A stretch of 64,000 bases of DNA from contig NZ_LGTB01000010.1 in assembly GCF_001238275.1 (NCBI RefSeq), forward strand, positions 124,001 through 188,000, given 5' to 3'. Source of the DNA: Bradyrhizobium viridifuturi (lineage in GTDB: Bacteria; Pseudomonadota; Alphaproteobacteria; Rhizobiales; Xanthobacteraceae). Made by a program: the position numbers and the translations under genes. The notes below the pieces were generated by a model. It ran no database searches, was not told the DNA's origin, and saw nothing but the letters and a program-made list of their open reading frames with translations. Shown here piece by piece: positions 35,989 through 44,629 of this stretch (position 1 is its first letter; the number at the start of each line of letters is the position of its first letter).

Positions 35989-38900
35989 ATGACTCAGGAA
36001 TCGTATCAACCAGCGCAAGTCGCTGCTCCGTCGGCGACGGGCAATGCCGGACCTCAGTTCGAGGCTAAGGTCGGCGCATTTTATGTTCTGCCTTTGCTGT
36101 CCGGCAGCGAGCCGCGCGGCCTGCCCGGCGCCACCGTCCGCAGTGTCGCTTTTCAGCAGCGCGTTGCCGAACATCCTCTGGATGATGTGGTCATCAAGGC
36201 AGTCAATCGTGATGGCTCACCGGCAACGCTCGAGATTCAGGTCAAACGCACCCTCACCTTCACCGCCTCGGATAAGGAATTTCGCGAGGTTGTCGGACAA
36301 ATCTGGGAAGCGGCGCAGAAGCCCGACTTTGAGACGAGCCGCTATGAACTTGCGGTAGCGATCGCGCGAACGACCACGCGTATCGAGCAGGCATACCAGG
36401 AAGTCCTGCACTGGGCGCGTCAACTCCCCGATGGCGCGACCTTTGCGGCGCGCATTGGCCGCCTCACATTCGCATCGGACGGGATGCGCAGCTTCATCGA
36501 AGTCTTCCGCACCAATCTCGCATTGGCCGGAGCGCCTACGGATGACCAGACGGTTTGGCGGCTACTTCGCCGATTTCAGATTCTGGTCTTTGATTTCGAG
36601 TCAGTGGCCTCCGACTATGACCATCGAGCCCGCGAACATTTGCGCTGGATCCTTCCTCTCGATCAGGCTGACCGTGCCAATGAACTCTGGTCTATTATCA
36701 TCGATCAAGTCGGAGCAGCCGCGCGCGCGGCTGGCGCAATGGATCGGGCCACGGTCGTTACGGCGCTCCAGCAGCAGCACGGAGTTCACTTCACGGCGCA
36801 TGGCTATGTGCGGCCGGTCTATGAGCGCCTTGCGGAAGCTACCGAGCAGGCGCTTGATGAAATAGATGAAACCGTTGGTGGTGCTCGTCTTGCACGCAAT
36901 GGGTTGATCGACGAAGCGTATAATCTCCTTCAGCAGCATCCGGTGATGCTGATCGAGGGCCGACCAGGCGTCGGCAAATCCGGCGTCATGAAACACCTCG
37001 CAGTTCGTCTGCAAGCAGAGAGCTGTGTCCTGGTTCTGCGCCACGGCAGAATTATTGCTGGCGGCTGGTCCGTGATGGCCCATACAATCGGCTGGGCCGG
37101 TTCGCAGGCGGAGCTATTTAATGAGCTTGGAGCTGGCGGCGGCGCGATGTTGTTTGTCGACAATATCGATCAGATCGACAACCAAGGTGAATGGGCGACG
37201 GTGACCGATCTGCTGTCGCAAGCAATCCGCAGCCAGGGATGGCGTGTGGTCGCAACCTGTGGGGTCGAAAGCGACGACTGGAAAACGAAGCTTCCCGCCC
37301 GTATGAGAGCTGCTGGTATAAGCTGCTTGGCAGTTGGGAACCTGTCGGATGAGGAAAAGGCCGAGCTATCTTCGCAAAATCAGGCACTGGCTCTGATTTT
37401 AGCTGACGGTCATCCAGCTAAAGGAGTTGCCGAAAACCTCTTCTACCTGTCGCGCATGGTTGAGCTCGGCGTCGGCGAAGTCGCTGGCATGGCGACCGAA
37501 CTTGATCTCGCATGTTTGTGGTGGCGATACGGTGCTGGCCGCTCCGAGGATGATCGAAGATTTGCACGCTTGAAGGCGCTCCGCACGCTCGGCGCACAGG
37601 TGATCTCGAACCCATCACAGGCGGCTTTCAATGTCGACAGTCTCGATTCTGCGACCGCGGCTGAATTACTGCGCCTCGAAAGCCTGCGTGAGGAAATCAA
37701 GGGTGCAAGCGTAACGTTCCGCCACGATGTTCTTCGTGACTGGACGATTGGATTTCAGCTGCACGAAGACGCGAGCCTCCTGGCAACGCAATCAATGGAA
37801 AGGCCATTGCCAGTTGTCTTGGCTCGGGGCCTGGAGATAGCAGCACGGTTGGCGCTGGCGGATGATCCGACCGGTCAGCGTTGGCTGGCACTTCTTGCTA
37901 TTACAGAGCGCGAAGGCAGTCACGGAAGCTGGAAGCGACCGGTCTTGCTTGCACTTCCGCGCTCGGAAGATGCTCTGACACATTATGTCGCGCTGGCGCC
38001 GGTCCTTTTGGATGCGGGCGGGCGACGTCTGCGCGAAATCATCCGGCTCATGATCGCGGTTGAGTCCGAACCTCTTGCTGCTCTGATCACACGCCTCAGG
38101 CCCGACATTTCCATTCCAGCCGGTGCGGGCGATCTTATCGCGCCGAAAGGGCCCAGTTGGATTCCACTCGTGGTCTGGCTGACGACCTCGGCCAAGTCTA
38201 TGCCGACCGAACTCATTCCGGACGCCGTCAAGGTGTTTCAGGCCTGGTTGATGACGACGCAGGGCCACGGTTATCCAATCAACGCTCAGATTGTCCAAAT
38301 CCTCTTTGATTGGCTCGCGCTAATCGAATCCCACCTGACGCAGCGCATCTATAGGGACATCAGCGAGCTTCCGCCAAGCCTCAATATTGATCATCTGGAC
38401 GATGTGCGTAACGAAATCCGCATGATCGTGTTCACTTACGCGAACCTCAATCGGGCGGCTGCGGAACGTTACCTCTCCCACCTCAATTCAGAAACGATCC
38501 GCTATCACGATCAGCAAGCTCTTTTGAAATCGCCCGGCACACTGCCCGAGGCTGCGCCAGGGCCATACGCAGATTTTGTGCTGGCGGCGCTGATTGAGAA
38601 AGATGATCCGGACAGTTACCATTCGCGACGCAGTGAATACGGCCCGTTCGAAATCCATGAGCACGTTTTTCTGGATATCCCGCCGGATGGTGGTCCTTTT
38701 CTGACCGTCCTGAACAGCTCTCGCGATGACGGATTGCGGCTCATTCGAGGCCTAGTCGAGCACGCGACGAATTGGCGCCGCGAGCAATACCAGAAAAAGC
38801 GAATACCGTTTCCGCAGATCAAGATTTCATTTTCTGACAATCAGAGAACCTTCGAGGGCGATCTCACGATCTATCTCTGGGCGCGTGCCGCGGGCCCCTC

Positions 38901-41193
38901 CCTCATCACAGCCACGGCATTGAGAGCGCTTGAGGCCTGGGGCCATATCCAGATCGAAACGGGACGTTCGTTCGATGATGTTCTGCAGGACATTCTTGGT
39001 CCCGATGGCTCGAGCGTCGCGTTTCTCTCCGTCGCAATAGACCTTAGCCTGTCGCATTGGTCGGTTGCCGCGGAAGCAGCTTGGCCCTTGGCGGCCAATC
39101 CTCGGTTGCTACAATTTGATGAGGACCGATTCAGGCACGACATTACTGCTGCCAGTCGTCCTTCAGGGGTGTTAAGGCAGCGGAATACAGCCGCCATTCG
39201 CGTGGACCTGGATGTGCAGCCGTCTCGACGCTCGCGCTTATTCGACCAGATCGGGCGCTATGTTTTTGGCGAAGACACCGCGATACTCACACAGCTTCGG
39301 AGCGCGCTCGAACTGGCCCGTGATGAACTCGGCACCGAAGAGAAGGCTGGTCAAGATCAAGCTGGTGAGTTGCGCGCAACGGTTGTCCGCGCCCTTCGGA
39401 TGACGGATGCGGCGAATTGGGAGGCGGTGACGCGCACCTTGCAGGACGGCACGCAGGTCGATGCCTATCAATTCAAGGAGGCTCCTGAAGAACAGCAAGA
39501 GCGCGAAGACCAGGCGCGCGCAAGCGCTGGCCTTCAACGCATGAATATACGGCTTCGAATCCAGGCCGCTCTCCTTGAGCCCAGCCAATCAACTCCGGAA
39601 CTGCTGCAGGAAGCGCTCGATTGGGCAAAAGACCAGCCCACGGAAGTTCTATCGACGTCAGACGACGAGGACGATAACTATGACGCCGAATGGGACCGGC
39701 GGGCCGTGGTGATGGCTGCGGCACTCGCCGCGCGTGATTATGAAGCCGCGGATCGTGCCGATGTGATGAGTTGGGCCGTGCCCGTCTTGCTGGCTGCATC
39801 AACACAACGAGACAGGGAATATCTTGGTAATCAAATTGAATACAATGCGACGGCGATCGCAACGCTTGGAATCGTGTCCGTCTTCCTGAGAGGCGCAGAC
39901 AACATTAATCGGAGCCATATCCTGTGCGCCGCGGGACAAGACCATCCCGCCGTGCAGGAAGCACTCGGCCAAAACCTGCAGCGTCTCGGTCAGATCGACG
40001 ATCGGCTTCCGCGATCAATCGCGCGTATTGTCATGATCCGTGCTGTCCACACGCGCCGGGCCTTGAGTGTCAAGCAACAAAAGGTGAATGACCAGCGTGA
40101 TCGTCAGATGATCGATGCCGCTATCGACGCCGAACTGCGTTGGCTCGACGGAGAAGATGGAGAGCCAGCATGGCCCACGTTAGCGCCTTGGCGAACAAGA
40201 CCACGCCGCGAAATTCGTCTCGGAGACAATGGACATATCGAAGACGATGATCCGGAAGATCAGCCGCCGAGCCATATTGTCGACGAGAGAGCGATAGGTG
40301 CACTTGTTCACCACCTCATCGGCTTCACGATCGGCGACCCGCCGGTCTGGGTAAAGAATTTGGCCGTTCACCTCATGGCGTGGACGGACGAGGCAAATGG
40401 ACCGCACGATAAAGACCTGCGCGAGCGCGACCATCGGCCGGACACCTGGAATATCAATTTCTTCGATTTTCTTGGCATTTTGAGCGTTGCCCTGCCGCAT
40501 TCGGAGGTGGTCAGCCTGTTTTTGAATTCCATCGTGAAATTCAATGACGAGGCGTTCCATGATGTGATGGCATCGTTCCTTCGCGGCTATGATGGGGCAA
40601 CGGTGGCAACTGACACTAAAAATCCCGAGAATCCAGCTGACGTTCGCGGATTGCTGGCAGATCGCATTAAGCGCGCCTGGAACTATCGGCGCCTGGGGCG
40701 AGAGAAAGGATTTACCAGCGAAACGCATGCGGGTGATGCCCTGAACGCGATGTTCTATCAGCCGTCGCGCTGGGCCAACACGGGACGTCCAACGATTCCA
40801 GTCAATTGGCCCGGTTTGTCGGCAACCATCGCAACATTAACGGACCTTGTGGTAGGGGCTCCGACGTCTGGTTACCTCGCCAGCCTCTTCCTGAATCTGG
40901 CTGAATCTTCGTACAATAAAGTTCTTATCCCATTCGTGATCCAGGCTATGGAGGCCTGGTGCTCGGCCTACGGCGTCGACCGAAATTTCTGGGCAGAGAA
41001 GAATATTGGCAGCCGCGTCTGCACCTGGTTCGATTCAGCTTTAGCGAAAGATGCCACGGTACATGACGCTCTGACTGAGCGGGCTGACCAACTTTTCAAA
41101 TGCCTCGATATTCTTGTTCAATCGGGCGTTGCTCAAGCACGCATTCTCGAGGAGAAGATCGCCAACGCTGGCGACACTCGTAAGGCCAGTTAG
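35989..41193 (+). CDS. Giant nuclease-STAND NTPase (Avs-like defence candidate)
   Basis: 1734 aa. (1) The N-terminal about 110 residues have FEAKVGAFYVLPLL, then HPLDDVVI (Asp65/66) and LEIQVKRT (Glu82, Gln84, Lys86), a PD-(D/E)xK or Cap4/Mrr-like nuclease site. (2) A helical linker. (3) A P-loop NTPase: Walker A GRPGVGKS at 324-331, Walker B AMLFVDNID at 386-394, a sensor-like RVVATCGVE at 419-427, and a winged-helix motif FRHDVLRDW near 580. (4) About 1100 residues of helical repeat-like sequence without recognised domains. This is the plan of STAND immune proteins (Avs), where the C-terminus binds a phage protein, the ATPase oligomerises and the nuclease is activated. I cannot place it in a named Avs type. 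The start follows no strong ribosome site. Confidence 0.78.
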   Translation: MTQESYQPAQVAAPSATGNAGPQFEAKVGAFYVLPLLSGSEPRGLPGATVRSVAFQQRVAEHPLDDVVIKAVNRDGSPATLEIQVKRTLTFTASDKEFREVVGQIWEAAQKPDFETSRYELAVAIARTTTRIEQAYQEVLHWARQLPDGATFAARIGRLTFASDGMRSFIEVFRTNLALAGAPTDDQTVWRLLRRFQILVFDFESVASDYDHRAREHLRWILPLDQADRANELWSIIIDQVGAAARAAGAMDRATVVTALQQQHGVHFTAHGYVRPVYERLAEATEQALDEIDETVGGARLARNGLIDEAYNLLQQHPVMLIEGRPGVGKSGVMKHLAVRLQAESCVLVLRHGRIIAGGWSVMAHTIGWAGSQAELFNELGAGGGAMLFVDNIDQIDNQGEWATVTDLLSQAIRSQGWRVVATCGVESDDWKTKLPARMRAAGISCLAVGNLSDEEKAELSSQNQALALILADGHPAKGVAENLFYLSRMVELGVGEVAGMATELDLACLWWRYGAGRSEDDRRFARLKALRTLGAQVISNPSQAAFNVDSLDSATAAELLRLESLREEIKGASVTFRHDVLRDWTIGFQLHEDASLLATQSMERPLPVVLARGLEIAARLALADDPTGQRWLALLAITEREGSHGSWKRPVLLALPRSEDALTHYVALAPVLLDAGGRRLREIIRLMIAVESEPLAALITRLRPDISIPAGAGDLIAPKGPSWIPLVVWLTTSAKSMPTELIPDAVKVFQAWLMTTQGHGYPINAQIVQILFDWLALIESHLTQRIYRDISELPPSLNIDHLDDVRNEIRMIVFTYANLNRAAAERYLSHLNSETIRYHDQQALLKSPGTLPEAAPGPYADFVLAALIEKDDPDSYHSRRSEYGPFEIHEHVFLDIPPDGGPFLTVLNSSRDDGLRLIRGLVEHATNWRREQYQKKRIPFPQIKISFSDNQRTFEGDLTIYLWARAAGPSLITATALRALEAWGHIQIETGRSFDDVLQDILGPDGSSVAFLSVAIDLSLSHWSVAAEAAWPLAANPRLLQFDEDRFRHDITAASRPSGVLRQRNTAAIRVDLDVQPSRRSRLFDQIGRYVFGEDTAILTQLRSALELARDELGTEEKAGQDQAGELRATVVRALRMTDAANWEAVTRTLQDGTQVDAYQFKEAPEEQQEREDQARASAGLQRMNIRLRIQAALLEPSQSTPELLQEALDWAKDQPTEVLSTSDDEDDNYDAEWDRRAVVMAAALAARDYEAADRADVMSWAVPVLLAASTQRDREYLGNQIEYNATAIATLGIVSVFLRGADNINRSHILCAAGQDHPAVQEALGQNLQRLGQIDDRLPRSIARIVMIRAVHTRRALSVKQQKVNDQRDRQMIDAAIDAELRWLDGEDGEPAWPTLAPWRTRPRREIRLGDNGHIEDDDPEDQPPSHIVDERAIGALVHHLIGFTIGDPPVWVKNLAVHLMAWTDEANGPHDKDLRERDHRPDTWNINFFDFLGILSVALPHSEVVSLFLNSIVKFNDEAFHDVMASFLRGYDGATVATDTKNPENPADVRGLLADRIKRAWNYRRLGREKGFTSETHAGDALNAMFYQPSRWANTGRPTIPVNWPGLSATIATLTDLVVGAPTSGYLASLFLNLAESSYNKVLIPFVIQAMEAWCSAYGVDRNFWAEKNIGSRVCTWFDSALAKDATVHDALTERADQLFKCLDILVQSGVAQARILEEKIANAGDTRKAS

Positions 41194-41259
41194 GCGACCT
41201 TCTCGGATCGGTTCAATAGGGCTTCGATCTTTTTGATGTTTAGTTAGGCGCGCATTTGT

Positions 41260-42558
41260 TTATCTCCATGCGCGGAGCGAGGCGATCGCTTGATTTGCCT
41301 TTGTCAATAGTGCGCGCAACGGAGGACATTCGGGATAGTATTGCGCGAGCGTCGCCACTACCTCGGCAAGACTGGCGATGTGCCGCTCGCGGCCCGCAGG
41401 AGGCACCGCGAGCGGATCATCCTTCGGCAATCCTTGATAGTAGAGATTGAAAAAGACCTCGTCCGACAGCTCGTCGCGCTTGTACTCGCACTGAACCCAG
41501 TTATCGAGTTCGCAGCGAATGGCGTCGACCCGCCGGTAGACGCCTGCGCGCTGACGAGTATCGACCAATACCGATTTCAAAAGGCGTCCAACAGCCTTGT
41601 GCCCCTCGACCGGCATTTGGGCCTTAGGTCGGCGGCTCGGGCCGGATGGGAACAAGGCATATTCAACCGAGTTGTTGGTCCCGCGAGGTCGCTCTGACTT
41701 CGGCATAGCTGCCTTTGCCTTGGTCTCAGCCAAGCGGCCCGGACTGACGAATTCCGGCAGGAAGGGCCTGGACTCGCCACTCCAATCCGCAACCACAATG
41801 GGAGCCGGGGCCGCGGCGAGCTTCAAGATGATCGGGTCCAGCGAATAACCCTTCGAGGTGTCGGCCGCGAGAAAAAGCCATGATCCACCGTCTGGGTTAT
41901 ACATGCCTTTCCAGGGTGCCGCGGCCACCGTCCAGCCATGCTGCGTTGCCCATTTTAGCTGCTCTGCCGTCACATCACCCTGGCTATAGGGCTCATTCGC
42001 CCGAATATAGATCTTCGTGGCGGGATCAAACCATGCGCTATCGTGGTCGGATCCTGGCATTCGGTTCTGGAAATCCCCTCGCGGCAAAGAACGCTTGGCC
42101 TTTGACGGCTTCAGATTCGTCGCATCAATGAACTGGAGGGTACGCGCTGCGGCACATGCTGCCTCCTGCGCCGCCAGCTTGGACGAAGCGGTGTAGGTGT
42201 CCGCGATATGGTCAGGACCCTCGCGCCGCATCGCGATCAGTCCGCGCGCTATCTTGTACTGCGCTGGGCTCACCAGCGCATCCAGCGGCTTGCTAACCAT
42301 CATTTTGAGGATTTCGCGCCCAGTTGCTTTGGTCGCGCGGTCACGCCATGGCACCGAGATATAGATTTCACATGCCGCTTGTCGTGGCTTCGCATTAGTA
42401 CCCAGGCTGCGACGCGCGTGCGTGAAGTTTTCGCAGCCAGCCGCCTTGGATGCCATATCCAGTGCGACGCTATGCTTCAGGCCATTTGCCTTCTTGAGAC
42501 GGTTGGCGAGTTGCTTAATCCCCTCGATCGAGGAAGGACGAATGTGATCGTGCGACAT
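41260..42558 (-). CDS. DUF5623-domain protein
   Basis: 432 aa from ATG 42558, which has AGGAGA 7-12 bases upstream; upstream in-frame ATGs are ignored for that reason. It begins HIRPSSIEGIKQLANRLKKA, ALDMASKAAGCENFTHARRS, the DUF5623 N-terminal signature, with a middle region of aromatic-rich strands (AWFDPATKIYIRANEPYSQG; GMYNPDGGSWLFLA) and a helical C-terminus (LAEVVATLAQYYPECPPL). Function is unknown; such genes are typical of plasmids and integrative elements. It converges on the STAND gene, ending 66 bases from its stop. Confidence 0.75.
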   Translation of the reverse strand: MSHDHIRPSSIEGIKQLANRLKKANGLKHSVALDMASKAAGCENFTHARRSLGTNAKPRQAACEIYISVPWRDRATKATGREILKMMVSKPLDALVSPAQYKIARGLIAMRREGPDHIADTYTASSKLAAQEAACAAARTLQFIDATNLKPSKAKRSLPRGDFQNRMPGSDHDSAWFDPATKIYIRANEPYSQGDVTAEQLKWATQHGWTVAAAPWKGMYNPDGGSWLFLAADTSKGYSLDPIILKLAAAPAPIVVADWSGESRPFLPEFVSPGRLAETKAKAAMPKSERPRGTNNSVEYALFPSGPSRRPKAQMPVEGHKAVGRLLKSVLVDTRQRAGVYRRVDAIRCELDNWVQCEYKRDELSDEVFFNLYYQGLPKDDPLAVPPAGRERHIASLAEVVATLAQYYPECPPLRALLTKANQAIASLRAWR

Positions 42559-43843
42559 GTCCAGTCTCCTGGCCCTTAGCGAAGCGTCGCCCGTCAACCA
42601 CCTCTCGGACCCGACTGACATGCGGGAACGATGCATCAAAGCAGTGCCTCAACGGCTTCGCTACGACGGGCGGCAGGCTCCTGCCGGGAGCCAATCCGTA
42701 CCATACCAGAAGTTGAGTATTTTGAAAGGGCCGGTCGGCTACACACGGCGCAAATGGCATCGGATGCTGTCGGGGGGACGACCGATCGCCGAGCAAGTGG
42801 ATAGTTGCGCAAATCTCGGGCAGCGAGACAATTCGCCGCCTCATCAACAGCGAGTGCGAGGGGCACATGCGCGAAAGCTTCTTCCATGCTGCGTCTATGC
42901 TGCGTGGAGCTAGCAGCAAGAATTGGAAGCGATTGAAAAATCACGAGAATTTTTTGGAATGATGACCGTGCGGAAATTCGCGGAGGATCTCGTAAGAAAC
43001 CCAATGAAATCGGGCTCTTTGTACTATTTGGGAACGAAAAAGGTGCCAAAATCAGTGACTTCGAGTGGAATCAAAATCCGCTTGTCTTCAGATTTAGGCG
43101 AACTCGCTCACGCTTCCGCGCCGAATTTCCTCAAAAATTTCGCGGGCCTCAGGGGGCGGGGCGACGCAAAAAGTTCGATACGTATCCAGGAAGGCCCACC
43201 AATTTCGTTAATAATAATATGTGAGGACACTTTTTACGACGGCCGAATTTCCGCTCGTTTTTTTTGCCGATTTTTGAGCTTGAGAAAACCGAGGGTGGTG
43301 CCTTCAGGAAATCTGCCTCATGAAACCTGCTGGTCGACGTGGCACCACAGCCGGCGATCCGGACCAGGCGACGGCTCGCTCGGAGGGTAGAGGTTACTCC
43401 CAAATCGGGAGCGTGCAGCAAACGCTCCTCCGTCCAGGACTTACGCCACCCGATTTAGTTGTTCCACCAGCTGCCCGGCTTCTCCTCCGCATGGGCGAGC
43501 CAGGTCTCCGGCACATCGCTTCTCCTGTTCTCAGATGCAGGATTGATCGCGCCGGCAATATGTCCGCTCGCGCCGAGAACGAAATGAACGACTCCACGGA
43601 ATAGCCAGTAATCTGGTAAGCAGAGCGTTCCAACACCCCTCTACTTGAGGGCTTTCCCACAGACGATACAATGGCCATAGACGAGTGTAAAAGCATGCCG
43701 CTGCTGCTCCCTGCACCAGCCTTATGGCGACAAGCAATATCAATGAGTGAAATTGTCGATTGCCAAATTCAATCCATCGAGATTGAAGGAGAATGTAACG
43801 AACTCCGCACCGACCACGCATTTCTGCGGCCCGACTGTAGGCA
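42559..43843. other. Intergenic, nothing recognised
   Basis: About 1.3 kb without a supported gene. Part of it (42930-43330) is distinctly AT-richer and has an open plus-strand frame from 42923 (155 codons) with no ribosome site and no family resemblance. A 6-bp-stem hairpin (GGCTCC/GGAGCC) lies at 42676-42692. Confidence 0.4.
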
Positions 43844-44629
43844 CTATGCACCCGTCGTCAGTACACAAGCGGCCTGTTGCCCCGAATACGATATCCAATT
43901 AACACCATAGTTGGTCTCACGGATGAATTCGTCGAAAGCTAGTCTTTCATGCTTCTCGAACCCTACGTAGTTGAAGTATTCGTCAAGCACGATAACGCAT
44001 CCTGGACGAATCTGAGACTTGAGCCCCGTAAAGATACTTTTTGTGCTTGAATATATGTCGCAATCGACGTGGATGAACGCAACGGGCAGCTTGCGCTGAG
44101 CAAACAACGGAATCGTCTCATCAAACAGACCAACAATAAGCTCTACGTTCTCCGGAACGTCAGGCGCCTTGCCTCCACGATCGAAGTCCACTGGAAGATA
44201 TCCATTCCAGCGCTCCGGCAGGCCATTAAAGCTATCGAAGCCATAAAACTTCCGCTCCGGAAATCGCTCGGCCATGGTGCTGATGGTGTAACCGGTATAG
44301 ACACCGAACTCGAGAGCAACACCCGCATCCGCTTTTGACAAGGCATCAAACCTGAACTCATCATGATCGGCAAAAAAGACAGCATCAGGCATTTCTGTAC
44401 GGATTATCTCAATCGCTCGTTCTTGTGCAATCACAGACAAAGTACGAAACAAGCTATGATTTGTTCTGGGTAGCCCGTACATTTCCGCAGCGGTTACAAG
44501 TTTGCGCAGGTGTTCATTTGCAATGTCCTGCTTGCTCAGCATTGTCGACAAAGCTTTGGCTACCTCGCTGGAAGATTTCGCTAACCGATCAATTGCTGCC
44601 AATAGGCGATTATCAACCGTTTCTTTCAT
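43844..44629 (-). CDS. TylF/MycF-like SAM-dependent methyltransferase
   Basis: 261 aa. The SAM-binding region is ALEFGVYTGYTISTMAERFP, followed by FYGFDSFNGLPERW and the metal-binding/catalytic segment FIHVDCDIYSSTKSI, then IVLDEYFNYVGFEKHE. These are the marks of the TylF (macrocin O-methyltransferase) family, which methylates sugars or polyketide glycosides with Mg2+. An N-terminal helical region of about 60 residues precedes the fold. ATG 44629 has GGGAA upstream. A role in modifying a surface or signal glycan would suit this setting but is inference; it has no operon partners. Confidence 0.75.
   Translation of the reverse strand: MKETVDNRLLAAIDRLAKSSSEVAKALSTMLSKQDIANEHLRKLVTAAEMYGLPRTNHSLFRTLSVIAQERAIEIIRTEMPDAVFFADHDEFRFDALSKADAGVALEFGVYTGYTISTMAERFPERKFYGFDSFNGLPERWNGYLPVDFDRGGKAPDVPENVELIVGLFDETIPLFAQRKLPVAFIHVDCDIYSSTKSIFTGLKSQIRPGCVIVLDEYFNYVGFEKHERLAFDEFIRETNYGVNWISYSGQQAACVLTTGA

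Noticed and set aside
42679..42688. Third partial copy of the attachment core (TCCTGCCGGG)
   Set aside because: Only 10 bases match and they form part of a local GGCTCC/GGAGCC hairpin; too short to claim a further attachment site.
42923..43390. 155-codon plus-strand frame in AT-richer DNA
   Set aside because: No ribosome site, no family resemblance and an Arg/Ser-rich second half; not strong enough to call a gene.
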